The notes under the pieces: generated by a model | Told to the model about the DNA's origin: nothing | Databases searched by the model: none | Seen by the model: the letters and a program-made list of their open reading frames with translations, nothing else | Assembly (NCBI GenBank): GCA_033032175.1 | Contig: CM065318.1 | Coordinates: 11,656,001-11,720,000 of the forward strand | Direction: 5' to 3' | Source: Saturnia japonica | Taxonomy: Eukaryota > Arthropoda > Insecta > Lepidoptera > Saturniidae | DNA: 64,000 nucleotides | In this document: piece after piece, positions 39,801-52,523 of the stretch | Position numbering within the stretch: the stretch's first letter is position 1 | How the letters are laid out: every line of letters starts with the position of its first letter | Made by a program: the position numbers and the translations under genes

Positions 39801-42800
39801 AAACCTTACAAAACCATACAGACAAACGTAGAAGCTTTCTAATATTTTACTTTACTGTTATTTATACAAATAAATAAAACTGAAGTCTATTTTTAATGTC
39901 AAAATAACCGATTTCTACTAAATGCATATGAACATGCATATGGTACCTGTGCCCGATCGATAGCATTCAGAAGACCACGCGACCGAAGCCGCGGGCATAG
40001 CTAGTATAATAATAAAACTACAAATTGAAACTTTGATGCCGGGAAATGGTATTAATGTGTAGAATCAGCATTATCTACCCTTTGTTTACTTTTACGGTAA
40101 AAATGATAAGATAGGGATATTTATTTATATACATCCTATGATAGTATCACGTATTTTTATATAGAAGTGTGGACTTTACCAGCTGAGTATAGGCAATCTG
40201 TGAGCTATCCTTTAACTTTCCTTAGTATATTTTTAGTAGATAAACTGGTCATTAAATGGAATCATCCCATGAAATAGTCCAGTTATTTATAGGAATAATG
40301 CTATTTGCCTATTTAAAAACTCCATAAATGATTAATACTTCCTTCATGGGACACCCAAGCTCATTGTAGAATTCAAACCCATGACTTTCATTATAGCATC
40401 CGGGCCCGCTATCACTGAGTTGCCACCACTACAAAGGTGCCACTTAATTATATTACAGAGCCAAAAAACTTTTCTAAGCAGAATTGATTCAATCTATAAA
40501 GCTCAAGAGTTTGTTTGCTTGTTTAAACACGTTAATCACTGGATCTACCATTCGACCGCAATTGGAAAATGTTTGCATTTTATAACCTACTAGCTGTGCC
40601 CGTGGCTTCGCTCATTTAGACTACAGAATTCCCGCGCGAATCTTGCACCCCCGCTGCTGGCTACTTTAAAGACAAAAATGCTTATTGTGGGTGTTCCTTA
40701 GAAGATAGATGTATACTCTCCCGGACTTTTTTGTAGGTCTTTTTAATGCCTACAATTATGTAGTACATTAATTTGCTATATCTTTTATGGTTTACTCCGC
40801 ATAAGCCATTTAAGCGCCCGAATTGATTCACCATGACCGGTTCTTTTATTTGTGCGGAACCCTAATTCTTTTTCTAAAATAAAAGTAGCTTAAGTTACTC
40901 CCTATATCATCAGCTATCTATCAGTGAAAGTCCCGTCAAAATCGGTCCAAAGATTTTAGAAGCGTGTTGGTAACGACATGTACTATATAACGCTGTTTTT
41001 GATATTTCTTACAGTGATTTGTTATTATGAATAAACTGCTAAGAATAATGATAAACGCGTGCAAAGCCGCAGGGAACCGCTAGTTTATTTGTAAAACAAA
41101 TCGGTCAATAATTCAATAACCAATTATTTGCAAACCATGTGTGAGACAAGTTGAGTAACAAACACTTTTCACGATTAAACACGTAAATCCCATTTATGAA
41201 TTATGATTCAGTAAGTCTATTTGTAGGAACATAATTGTAATGTCGGGTCAATGATTAAAACGACCAAACAAACATTTTTGTTCATTTAGTTTGATTGCTG
41301 TAATGGTAGGAGTGATCAAAATTATGTCGACGATCTACTACAAAAAAATTGCGAAGCGAATGATCGACCACTAACAGAACTACTACGAAATCAGGGATTC
41401 GTTAGTTAGCCGAGTGCGGTATTTAGATTTAATTATTATTATTTTCATTTCTGAAAATGCTGACTCGCACAAATAACAGATATATTTCTTGGGAGATTTC
41501 TCTCAACTTGAGGCAGTCCGACTGGTGGAAAATACCTTCACCCTACAGAATATCGCAGCAAAATAACCTTGTGTTGTGTTCCTGTGGTGGTTAAGAGGGG
41601 TTTTTAGAGCCTTTAAGACCCCATGGGTTACGGGGGTTCAAGATAGGCAACGCGCTAGTGATACCTATGGTATTACCACTACGCGGGCCGTACGCTTGTT
41701 TGCCACCTTAGTTAAATAAAAAAAGTAGATCTGATCAATCTTGTTAAGTAACTGAAGAATTATTCTTTTTTCAAACGCATATATTTCTCTTCATATATTT
41801 TATTGTGAAATAACAATATTTGGGACGAAATTTTAATGCTCTGGCTTTGAGATATAATCTATACAATTAATTAAATTGAAGTGTCTGTTTATAATGCCAA
41901 AATAACCGTTTTTTACTAAATACATATGAAAGTATATACGATACCTATAACAAAAAGCCCATTTAAAAAATTTTTCTCTGTCTGTTTGTTCCGGGTAATC
42001 TCCGAAACGGTTGGACCGACTTTGACGGGACTTCCACTGATAGATAGTTGATGATATAGGGAGTAACTTAAGCTACTTTTATTTTAGAAAAAGAATTAGG
42101 GTTCCACACGAATAAAAAAACTGGTCACGGTGAATCGATTCGGGCGCTTTAATGGCTTATGCTTAGTAAACCATAAGAGATATAGCTAATTAATGTACTA
42201 TATAATTATAGGCATTAAAAAAAAACCTACAAAAAAGTTCGGTAGAGTAGATACTTAGATAGATAGATATCTTCTAAGGAATACCCACAATAAGCACTTT
42301 TGTCTTTAAGATAGCCAGGAGCAGGGGAGCAAGATTCACGCGGGCATTCTGTAGGCAGTCCACGTGAGCGAAGCCACGTGCACAGCCAGTATGTTAATAA
42401 AGTAACAAAACAACAGGTTTCGTATGAATGGTCGCAGCCGAGAATATTAATTTCAAGGCATTCTTTAGGTAACATTGAGGGAATTCACGCGATCGACTCT
42501 TTGAGTACTACTCTACGACTATCCTATATCTTATAATGTATGAACAATTCGTGGCTCTTCAAACTTAGTTTCACTTTTATAAATTACCAACCTCATTGTA
42601 TCCCAAGCTGATTAGCTTAATTTTTGAAAATTTAGTATGTATTATTCATTGTTTGTATAAGCATAAGTTCCTTTATCACAATGTGACCCTCACAATTCCT
42701 TGAAATTTGAAGACTACCTGTTGTAAAAGCAAGGTTGATAACTTCTTTACACACAAAAAAAAAACCTGTGTAAATAAGTTTGCTATACAATTATTTTTAT

Positions 42801-45800
42801 CAAAATACTTACCTGCACATAACGGACACCATACACATTATACATAAAAGACGTCAATTCGTTTTTACTAATTTTGATAAAGGAAATATTAGAGACATCT
42901 TTGTTTTAATTTGTGGAATGAGTAAACATACTTGATTTCCAAAATATTATATCTAGATAAGTTAGTATAATTTTTAAACTACTTTATAAGAGGACGGGTA
43001 TGCAATCCCCTTGATGTTTATTTAGTAGTCGAAACCCAAAGAAGGCTGCAGTCGCGCAATTTGATATTTCGCTACTAAGTTGAAGCGACTCGTATGACAA
43101 AGCATGTTACGTACAACTACTGTTCGCAGATCAAGAGTTTTACCCTAAATTTTGGGAATTTTAAGATATTAGGTTATTTGAAAGGAAGGGATTTGTAAAA
43201 AAAAAACAATCAGAAATAGGTGAGGTGGCGGTACTCCCGTAATGATGAATATATTTGATTATGATGAGATACGAACCTGGTGTGGTGTTGGTCGTCTGTG
43301 GTTGGTTGAGAGGTCGGGCGCGCTCTCTGTTTAGTTCGTCGAAGCACTGGAGGCACACGCGGAGAGGCTTGTCGCTCTGACCTCGCAGTATGTATCGCTT
43401 CGATGAGCACGGTCCGCACACCACCGAGCCGCATTTACGGCAATGGTGCTATGAACAATAAATACACTTTACATTGGATTTTTTCAAAGGGTAAACTTCT
43501 TTAGTATCTACCTACTATAGTGATTTGAAACACGATGAAACAAAAAAGCTACACTAAAAAGGGACAAACACATACATCTATAGGTATCAACTTGCAAGAG
43601 AATGAGACAGAGTACATTATAGTGCTTCCTATTATCTCGGTCTCCTCTTTGTACATATGCTAGTACGTGTGTAATGCGCCTACGTTATTACGAAGCCTTG
43701 GGAAAAGGTGTCATAAACTGCGTGGTGTATTGCAACACTTGAAAGTGATGTCTGGTTATTTTATTATTATTCTATATTGTAATCATTATTTTTATTCTTA
43801 TCTATACTTATAATCATAGTTAAAATAAAAGAGTAAAGAGTCGGATTCTGTACAAATCGATTTGAGAAAAAATTATACGGGGGCGTTTAAAATCATGGAC
43901 AGAACACATCATTACGATAGTTTTTGAAATTTTTGTCTGTCCGTCTGTCGGTATGTTTGAACGCCAATCACGCAAAAACTACTGGACCTAATTTAATTAA
44001 ATTTGGTATGGTTGTAGTTTATAGTCTGAAGGTATATTTAGGATGCATTTTTATACGTATGTTCCTTTGTATGGTCTATAAATTGCGTTTATGTATGTAT
44101 AAAAAACTATGTATTTATAACTAATACTGAAATATATTTAATCCAAATTATTTTAACTTTTATCTTAGAAATAATAAATAAAAACGTATGTATTTTTCAT
44201 TAAGTATTCATAGATGGCGCTACACGCTATATTTTAGGTAAAACTATCACATATTATTAGGTTTCATTTTTATTGATAAAATTAGGTATTTTTTCTGCAA
44301 GGGCTTTTATTAACAAATTTGGGCTAGTGTTATTCATTTTGTTTGTGTGTTAACTATTAAATTAAATCAGCTCTTCGATAAGGATAGCAAAACCTAAAAA
44401 AAAAAATTTAATTACTCCGGCAAATGTGTTCTGCATAATATCGGTTAATATTTTAAATAATTTTACTTGGATATGCCTCAAAGATCCTTTGATTCTTTGT
44501 GTTATGATTTGGATTAATATGAAATTAAAATACGTTATCGAAAGTGGACGGGATTTTCTCAGTATTCCATTGCTCTAAAAAAAAGTAGATCCAGGAAACT
44601 GGGGCGTACAATTATCTAGTATAAGTATCTAAGACATCCACTCAAAAAAAAAGCGGTCATAAACTATAATTAACCAAAACATACCCAGACAGCATAACAT
44701 AACGTTTATTACACAACTAATGAATAATAACATGGAAGGGGTGTTTCGACACTTTTTGAGATATAATTAAAAATATAGATTTAGGTGGCACGTTTATTTT
44801 TTCTCTTTCGGCACACTAGGACAATTTCATAGATTGTAGACAAATAATTTACAATTTCATAGATTTAAATAAAAAATCTAATTCAAATAAATAAATAAAT
44901 CTGGCAAATGTGAAACATCCTTGTGAATATTAAAATTCAAATTAAAAGGTTGTATTTGTGTCAGCTCTAACATACCACTGGAGTTTAGTACTTAAGTATG
45001 ATTGTCTGTCGTCTTTGAATATGCAATAGGCAAAGAGGTGACTGGTTGACTGACTGTACCTGTACGTGATAAATAAATACACCGGGTGATCCCAAAACCT
45101 GACAAACCAAAAGAAAGTCTTTGAAGGTGTCTATTTTATTACTATGTGTACTAGCTACTATGGCTACTTACACCAACTGTGGTCGTTTTGTAGTGCATTA
45201 GATTTACATCCAATTTAAAAAAATCAGTTACACTTTACATTTTTTTTTGCATATTTAGTGTAATGAATCCAAAAATTTACTTACTCGTCTGTTCAGGACA
45301 GTGAACTGTGTCTTTTTACAGTGCATACAGATTGATGCTTCATTATCTGGAACCCAAACAGCTGCGTGCTCCGATGGCGGTTGTTTACCACCTAACAAAT
45401 TGGAGCAAAATTGTTCACACCTTTCTAAAAGTAAACTCTTGATATGCATAAAAAATAATATTTCATGAGGAATACAAATTTTACTAAGTTGTACCAACAT
45501 CAAAAAACTTATGCAGTTCAACTTACTGTATGATATCCAAAATTCTAATGTCACTGTAATAATTACTATACTATAAAAACATGTATGTATAACTAATGAA
45601 AATAATTTTAGTCACATGTCCATTATTCGCTTATATTGATGTCTACCTCCATCATTGATAGCAGACCTTTTTTCTTTGGAACCAAAGCCATAGGAATAGG
45701 CCATGTAAACCGATTATCAACAGTATTTATGTACATTAATGCAACTTAGTTTGTAAAGTTTAAATACTTGTTTAAAATTTAGTTTACTATTGTCCCTTTA

Positions 45801-48800
45801 TTGTAATTAATTATGTTATTCAATTTTAATTAAATAAACAAAATTCGTTCTCTTAAATAAGTCCCCTAAAAATTTCAAGAAAAATCAAATGGAAGTCTTA
45901 AATAAATTAAACAAAAAATGACTACAAACCAAATTTTGGATGCTTAGTGCATATGCTACAACAAAATTAAATTCTATATTAGGCCACATAAAAACATTAT
46001 TTTTAACTTACTCTTTCTTAGTAAATCTTCTATACATTTTTCTATGTGAGCCATCCATTCTTCTTTTTCTGTGGCCGTGGCAGCATATACCGCAAATGAT
46101 TTTGAAGCTGTGCGAATTAACCAGCCATTCCGATATTCTATGAAAATGGATATTCTGTGTAATTTGAGTTTTCGATATTTTTTCAAGTGTATTTTAATTA
46201 ATTCCCGAATATTACATCTAAATCATCCTAAGCTATCTTAATCTAATCAAATTTGATTTCAATCTTACTTATTTATTTTTTTATAATCTAAAGGAACTTT
46301 AATGCAAGCATATTGTAAGTGCAGTAAGAACAAAAAACATTATTATAACACAATCTCATTTTGAGTAAACTAGGTAACAATTATAACTATACGTTTTTAA
46401 TAAATAATTGTACTTTAAACCCACTTTATGAAAAGATAATCATCATTAATATTCTATATAAATAAAATAATAAATACTATGTAAATTGTAAATACTTTAA
46501 ACTGCAAATAATATTACATACTACAGAACTTATGACATATATGACAAAATACATGCATAATTCACAAGTTATTAACAATTCTAATTACAGTTATTTCTAC
46601 TACTAAATAAACCAATATTTAAGCTTATACACAGAAACAATTATGATTTTTTTTAAATATAATAATTACTTTCTTTATATGTGATATTACAAGCAATATC
46701 AAAATGTTTACAGCAAGCAATAATTCTGAGTGTAAACCCAACTTTGTTCTACAATTATACTATAAAGTCAATCATAAATTAAGGATGCCCCTTACGGCCC
46801 ATAAAACTCAAAGTATAAGAGCAAATTCTTGGATGGACAAATTAATAAAGACTAATCAATCAGTAAGTAATCTAAAAATATGTAATACTAAAGTACAAAC
46901 TAAACTAAACAAAGTACAAAGTAAACTACAAGGTGTCCAGAAAGGGTATCGGGTATTTGTTTTCGCGCCATATTCGAAACGGGGCGTCTAAAGGGTGCGG
47001 GGAGGGGTTCGTGGCGTCCGCCATTTTGTGGAGTTTTAGTCACGATGGAACAGTACTCGGGGACGCATCGCGCATTTTTCGTACGAGAGTATTATCGTAA
47101 TGGTGATTCAATAGTGACTGCTCAACGTCTCTATCGTGCGGAATATCGTACACGCCACGCGCCAAGTGACGATAGCATTAGGAAATGGATCAGGATGTTC
47201 GAGAATACAGGTGCGACAGTTAAAATTCAAAACTCTGGTCGCCCTCGTTCAGTTCGCGATGAAGAAACAATTGAAGAAGTTGAGGCGTCGGTTCGTCAAA
47301 ATCCGTCTTTATCCATCCGAAAGCGAAGCCAAGCGTTGAACATCAAAAAATCGTCTTTACATTCGATTTTAAAGAAAGACTTACATCTAAAAGCCTATAA
47401 AATTCAATTGGTTCAAGAATTGAAGGATACGGACTATGCTAATCGACTGAATTTTGCGAACGAAATGCTGCAGCGATTTAACAACTTTAACAACATACTG
47501 TTCCGTGACGAAGCAAATTTTCACCTGAATGGTCATGTTAATAAGCAGAATTGTCGGTACTGGGCAGTAGAGAATCCGAGACGAAAGCATGAACGACCCC
47601 TGCATAGCCCAAAGGTCGTTGTTTGGGCCGCTATGTCTGCTAAAGGCATAATTGGTCCTTATTTTCATGAAGATCAACGAGGCCGAGCAATTAATGTGAA
47701 TAGTGACCGTTATTGCGATATGTTGCGAAATTTTTTGGTCCCAGAGTTGCAGGAGTTTGCAGGTTTCAACTCAAGAACGTGGTTCCAGCAAGATGGGGCC
47801 ACTTGCCATACCTCAAATGACTCAATGGAAGTTGTTAACGAATTATTCCCTAAAAAAGGCATTTCGCGAAGGGGTAACATCAACTGGCCTCCCAAAAGCC
47901 CCGACCTTAGCCCGCTTGACTATTTTGCATGGGGATACCTTAAAAGTAAGGTTTATCAAAACAATCCGACGAATCTAACCCAGTTAAAGCAAAAGATCAG
48001 GTCAGAAATGGCAGCAATATCGATAGCTATGTGTCAACGTGTTATCGCCAATCTTCGTTTCCGTTTAGAAGAGTGCCAGCAACGTAACGGTCATCATTTG
48101 GATAACATCATCTTTTCCAAATAATTCTCCAATTCATATGCTAATAATAAACAATAAACTTTTTTATTGCATACAAATAATTTTTGTTTCATTGAACTTA
48201 CAAATACCCGATACCCTTTCTGGACACCTTGTATAAACTACCACCATACCAAATTTCATTAAATTTGGTCCAGTCATTTTTGCATGATTAGTGTTCAAAC
48301 ATACCGACAGACAGACAAAAATTTTAAAAACTATTGAAATGTGTTCTGTCCATGACTCTAAGCCCCCATATCATTTTTTCTGAAATATCTTTAATGTATA
48401 GATTTGAACTCTTTACTCTTTTATTATAAATATAGATTATAATATGTTGTAAAGTTGAGTCAGTGTCATGCCTTTTAATGTTCACAACCCAAGTAGATAA
48501 TAGTGTGATTCATAAATGATTCATTGTTTGCATATATTTACATATTATTATATTATCATTGTGATAATTAAACAGCAAACCTATTACACAAATAAAATGT
48601 GGATTTTTATTTGTCTGTCTTCTTACACCTTCAGGATAAGCTTCAAGATAGGCTTAGAGAAAAGGGATATTATACTTTAATTCTTTCAGATGAAGAAATA
48701 ATATAGGTACATATAGTAATTTATTTTACTTTTACATCCCCAAGCAAAATTCAATATGATAACTTCTTCAAACTATTAGGATTCTTTTAAAGAAACTGTA

Positions 48801-50617
48801 CTAGAAGAATTAGTTTCCTAGTGCAGTTACTACAGAACTGGCAAGAAACTTTTTTTTCAACTGTACAATAGTATTAATATAATACAATAATAATAACCAT
48901 GTTAATAATTTAGTGGATGCACAAGGGTAGTTACTTTGGGACATTCTCACACACAATTCTCACATAATCCACTGATGATCCACGGTATAATAATCTTTTG
49001 ACATTAAATCCTGCTTGACATGGTCCTTAAAACTTGTTGTCTGGGGTCTTATTATAAAACCTGACACTATTACCTAAAAACTTTTATTGGTCTTACTAAG
49101 CCTAAAGCACCATATAAATTAACCATACCAACCAACTCCATATAAAGTATGTTGAAAAATATTTTGAATATTATTATCATTTCATTCATCAATCTAAATA
49201 AATAATATAACACTCACGGCCATCATCCTTTAATGATTCCAATTTCACCTCCTCCAATGGAATGACATGTTGTTTATTGTATTTCTTCTTGTTGATGACA
49301 ATATTACCATAAACTAATATATCATTGAAAAGGAAAAACTGACGAGCCTTTGGTTTTTTTCGACACATTTTTGTGAGGACACCTTCCCCCACAAGAACCC
49401 TTCCTTGTTCAGCCAGTGGCTACAAAAAAGAAATACAGTGTTTTCAGAGTTCAAATAATGTCACTGGCATAATAAAAAAGCAATTTTTTATTTAAAAAAG
49501 GCTTCACAACATTAGAATCACTAGGTCCAAATTTTTATTAAAGTTAGATAACTCTAAATAAATATAAAATTTCATACTACAGATATAAATAGTTATTGAG
49601 AAATTAAATTTTGAAAATCACATTTTTTGTAAATCTTACACTTGGCTTCTAATAAGTTGTTATGTAGTTCCCTTTTAAAACAAAACAAAAAAATTTGAAA
49701 GGTCGTAATTTTTTTCCATACATCTTTTTGTTACTTTTTGAATGATTATTGCATTGTTTATTTCAAATATGAGCTATGTTAAAATTTAGTGCCATTTTTT
49801 TGTTTTCAGTGATATATTTTCATTTTTCCATTGTGGTGATAAAATTAGGAAGTTTCAACTGTGATCATAGTTATTTGTTGAAACTGTATATACAATTCTG
49901 AGATAGACAAAACATTGAAGTTGCAAAAAATAATTTCTCAAAAATTATTTGTTTTTGTACTTTTTCCTTCACAGGGGGAATACCTCTGACCCTCCCCCAT
50001 ACCTTCATAGCATCAAATTCAGGGGAACCGATTATAAAATCCAACCAAAACAAAAAGTGGTAAGTCTATAACAACTTAATTAAATCATCTAATTAACTTT
50101 CACTGTACTAGTAGGCAATTAACACTCAGGTGTCAATAAAGAAAAACAATAAAAAATAGAAAGCGGAAAAAATGTCTACAATATATACAACTATGAATTA
50201 CGAGTTTGTACTGATAAACCCCCGATATCTTCAGTCGGACAATCCCACACGATGTACCAAAGATTTTATCTTGCCAAGTTTGTCGGTTGATAACAATACT
50301 ATTATAGATGGACTTCGAAAGTTATCATAAAGTTATTGTTAAAAAAAAAACCAACCTGCCCCGAGCTGCCGAAGCAGCTCTCCACCATAGCAATTCTTCT
50401 TGCATTGGCTTCACTATTGACTGTAAAAATTATAATAATTGCATAAAATGTATTGTATAGTAATCTTTGACGTCAAAGGAAAGTGATCAAGCGAACAGTG
50501 ACAGCAGACACACATATACTTAAAACTTTTACACGTGTATACACATTTTATTTACAGCATTTCCCAATATTTCACGTTTTAGAAAACTAATAAGTACCTA
50601 CCTAAGCGGTCCACCAT
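36852..50617 (-). CDS. PLEKHF2: Phafin: PH and FYVE domain protein (PLEKHF1/2 orthologue)
   Basis: Complete gene, 284 codons plus stop, eight exons in transcript order: 50602-50617, 50356-50420, 49218-49419, 46012-46137, 45285-45391, 43277-43448, 38774-38871, 36852-36920. ATG at 50617 gives MVDRL..NSEANARRI, the known phafin start. A PH domain (about residues 33-132, with KARQFFLFNDILVYGNIVI and SKFAVYAATATEK-like SFAVYAATATEKEEW) precedes a FYVE zinc finger with all three signatures: WVPD (149-152), RRHHCRKCG (171-179) and RVC (202-204). An acidic, Ser-rich tail ends TGA at 36854. FYVE and PH both bind PI3P, so the protein should sit on early endosomes and act in trafficking and autophagy. 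Human phafin-2 has 249 residues; the extra length is in the tail. Whether it matches PLEKHF1 or 2 better I cannot say. Confidence 0.95.
37021..38773. other. Phafin intron 7, unclassified repeats
   Basis: About 1.8 kb (36,921-38,773) of AT-rich intron. 'aaatttcatcccctaagaggataaaatacggggtt' near 37,915 resembles a common lepidopteran interspersed repeat, split here into recognisable pieces only. I see no coding sequence. Confidence 0.3.
39861..40004 (+). repeat. Helitron-like repeat, internally deleted copy
   Basis: Short copy of the family at 41,858-42,389 and 59,572-60,080: it keeps the start (ttatacaaataaataaaactgaa) and the end (gccgcgggcatagCTAG) but lacks about 370 internal bases. Confidence 0.5.
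40590..41083 (-). repeat. Helitron-like repeat, inverted copy
   Basis: Starts with the reverse complement of the family's CTAG end ('CTAGctgtgcccgtggcttcgc') and continues inverted relative to the 41,858 copy through the 'cttattgtgggtgttcc' and 'aaaataaaagtagctta' blocks. Its far end diverges and finishes with another GCTAG. Confidence 0.5.
41480..41720 (+). repeat. Non-LTR retrotransposon 3' tail-like repeat
   Basis: Contains 'ccttcaccctacagaa', 'accccatgggttacgggggttcaa', 'gcaacgcgc' and 'gggccgtacgcttgtttgcca', a pattern that I know as the end of lepidopteran non-LTR elements. Related to 17,336-17,500. It lies in phafin intron 6. Confidence 0.5.
41858..42389 (+). repeat. Helitron-like non-autonomous element, copy B
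   Basis: A 532-bp element that begins TCTATACAATTAA and ends 'gccacgtgcacagcCAG' just after a GC-rich palindrome. It is flanked by A on the left and T on the right. Homologous along its length to 59,572-60,080. The TC start, CTAG-type end, nearby 3' hairpin and A/T target fit a non-autonomous Helitron; there is no open frame. Confidence 0.5.
43800..44010 (+). repeat. Dispersed repeat, + copy of an inverted pair
   Basis: Contains 'catggacagaacacatca', 'ttttgtctgtccgtctgtcggta' and 'aattaaatttggtatggt'. The reverse complement of the same sequence is at 48,236-48,440, so the two copies face each other across about 4.2 kb of phafin introns and exons. Confidence 0.55.
46929..48231 (+). mobile_element. 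Intact Tc1/mariner-type transposon (DD41D) in phafin intron 3
   Basis: A 1,303-bp element with perfectly matching 32-bp terminal inverted repeats (46929-46960 and 48200-48231, starting CAAGGTGTCCAGAAAGGGTA), flanked by TA on both sides (46927-46928, 48232-48233). It holds one uninterrupted transposase frame. It is inserted opposite to the host gene's direction. Perfect repeats plus an open frame indicate a recent insertion, unlike the two decayed mariners in this window. Confidence 0.95.
47045..48124 (+). CDS. Tc1/mariner-superfamily transposase, DD41D
   Basis: A 359-residue frame without interruption, start ATG 47045 (MEQYSGTHRAFFVREYYRNG), stop TAA 48122-48124. The N-terminal ~100 residues are a helix-turn-helix DNA-binding region of the kind annotated as DUF4817 in insect transposases (RKWIRMFENTG, then RKRSQALNIKKSSLHSILK). 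The DDE catalytic core has FRDEANFHLNG for the first Asp, WFQQDGATCHTS for the second and SPDLSPLDYFAWG for the third. I count 41 residues between the second and third Asp, which places it with DD41D (rosa-like) members rather than classical mariner (34) or Tc1. It cuts and pastes its own element at TA sites in the nucleus. All catalytic residues are present, so it may be active. Confidence 0.93.
   Translation: MEQYSGTHRAFFVREYYRNGDSIVTAQRLYRAEYRTRHAPSDDSIRKWIRMFENTGATVKIQNSGRPRSVRDEETIEEVEASVRQNPSLSIRKRSQALNIKKSSLHSILKKDLHLKAYKIQLVQELKDTDYANRLNFANEMLQRFNNFNNILFRDEANFHLNGHVNKQNCRYWAVENPRRKHERPLHSPKVVVWAAMSAKGIIGPYFHEDQRGRAINVNSDRYCDMLRNFLVPELQEFAGFNSRTWFQQDGATCHTSNDSMEVVNELFPKKGISRRGNINWPPKSPDLSPLDYFAWGYLKSKVYQNNPTNLTQLKQKIRSEMAAISIAMCQRVIANLRFRLEECQQRNGHHLDNIIFSK
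48236..48440 (-). repeat. Dispersed repeat, - copy of an inverted pair
   Basis: Reverse complement of the repeat at 43,800-44,010 ('accataccaaatttcatt', 'ccgacagacagacaaaa', 'tgttctgtccatgact'). It starts immediately after the TA that flanks the DD41D transposon. Confidence 0.55.
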
Positions 50618-50972
50618 TATCAAAATTTATTTTCTAGCAGCAATACGAACAAGAAAATGTGTCATTCATAGAAATGTTGCCAGTTTTGGTAATTTAATCC
50701 TACTATCATACCTACTATTTAAAATAAAAAACTAAAAACATTATTAATTATTAACAATGTGGCATTCCTATTCTAACAAAAGCAGATTTTAAATATGTTA
50801 TATTATTAATTTACAAAAGATAAAAATGCCAAATTTTTTTCCTTATGCTATTACAAAAAACAAAACGGGATCGCGATGTTCAATAATATTGCACTTTGAT
50901 TTTAAATTTTTGTAGAATAAAATTACTTTTTAATTGTAATATTGTAGTAATATTATTGATGATAATAAATTA

Positions 50973-52236
50973 CATCATTACATATGAAATTAGCGTTTTA
51001 TTTGGAAAAAGTAACACGAAAAACATATGAAATTTTACATTGAAATAAGTACTATTATTATCTATGCACTTTCGCCATATTAAAGTTAATTCAATAATTC
51101 CATTATTGAAAAAATTGTGAACAATCAATAAAATCTTTGAAGGCTGTTTGAACAGCCTCAGAGGAATTAAATTTTTTCCGTGCAAGAAATTATCCAAATT
51201 CCGAAAATAGTAACTCTTGGAAGTCTTGGAGCACGGTCCGGGGAGTGTCGTGGATGTCGGAGATATTCCAAACACAATTCCGCTAATTTAGCGACCATCT
51301 GTCGTGAAGTATGGGATCTAACGTTGTCCTGAAGCGGCAGTGGGCTATAGAGATTAACCAGTCTTGGTTGTTTAACGGCTAGCTTTTCCATCATGGTTTG
51401 CATTTGTTCACAATACAGATCTGCCGTTATCGTCTGGCCAGATCTTAGGAATAGTGTACGACACCAGTACTGGTCCACCAAACTCTCACCAGTACCTTCT
51501 TCTGAGTCAACTTTCGCTTGGGGCTGAAACTGGCCAGTTCTTCTAGGTTAAATCACTGTGATGAGCATTTCCGATTGTCGTAAAGCATCCATTTTTCGTC
51601 ACAAATAACAATATGATTCAAAATTCCCTCGTTATTGTGACGGTTGAGTAATGTAATGCAGCAATCAATTCGTGTTTATTGGTGTGCTTCAGCAAATTCA
51701 TGCGGTACCCATTTCTCGAGCTTTTCACTTTTCCAATTTGTTTCAAGTGAATTAAAATTGTTGTTTTATCACTCACATCGAAACCTGACGCTAACTCTGA
51801 CGTGGTTGGCGCTGGATGCGCTTCCACTATCACCTTTCATTTTTCATTGTCAACTAGGGTTTCCTGTCGTCCACGGGGTTTGTTTCGTAGGCAAAATTTC
51901 CAGAAAGAAAACGTTGGAACTAAATATGTACTGTGCTTTATTTTACAGTAGCTTCCCCATACACATAATTAATCCTTCGAGCTGTTTCTGCAGCGCTGAT
52001 GCCACAGCGGAACCCGTGGGATTAATATTCGTAAATAATAGGATATTTTATGTATTTCATTTTGTAAAAAGAACGATGTCAAAGAAAAATCAAATGGTGA
52101 GAAAACAAATGAATCACTAAATTCGAAACATAAACACACAAATCTAAATTTGAATTTGGAATTCCTAACCAAACGCCAGATAAATGAGATCACAGTGGTC
52201 AGTTCAACAAAACGCCAATTTCATGTTGCATGGACA
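50973..52236 (-). mobile_element. Degenerate mariner element between phafin and RNASEK
   Basis: A relic of about 1,264 bp, reverse orientation. The ends still resemble the repeats of the mariner at 14,261 (core 'tatgaaatt.gcgttttat' at 50,983 and 'acgccaatttcat' near 52,212), with TA on the outside at 50,971-50,972 and 52,237-52,238. Interior transposase pieces lie on the - strand from about 51,900 down to 51,050: an N-terminal block GSGFDV-like (ASGFDVSDKTTILIHLKQIGKV, cut by stops), ITADLYCEQMQTMMEKLA, and a C-terminal block with CIDNN. Stops and frameshifts are many. It fills most of the 1.9 kb between two divergent genes. Confidence 0.75.
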
Positions 52237-52523
52237 TAACATTAATTACGTTTCATTTTATGTTAAAAATTAACAACAAATAATAATGATGAACAATGAA
52301 AATTCTCATATATATTTGAAAAATCATTTAATTTTTTAAATCAAATCTACCGTGAAGTTTATAAAAAAAAAACAAACAGCTTATTTTTCAATATAGACAA
52401 GAAATCATAAATCATAGACAAGGCTTGATCATGTGAGAATCCATTTTTTTCTTAGCAGCTGACAGCTAGTGGTCGATATCCTGACGAATTATTGTTCGTA
52501 ATTCCAAATAATATACGAACAAA

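Noticed and set aside
46704..46991. 95-codon + strand frame ahead of the transposase
   Set aside because: Crosses the transposon's left end, so it is a chimera of flank and element; no motif.
47136..47978. Other-frame open stretches inside the DD41D transposase
   Set aside because: The 359-codon frame with the DDE motifs explains this region; the others have no motif.
51644..52120. 158-codon + strand frame
   Set aside because: Runs antisense through the mariner relic, whose transposase pieces are on the - strand.
52440..52455. TCATGTGA motif upstream of RNASEK as a TFEB/MITF-type site
   Set aside because: One near-match to a short motif in 300 bases is not evidence, although V-ATPase genes are known targets.
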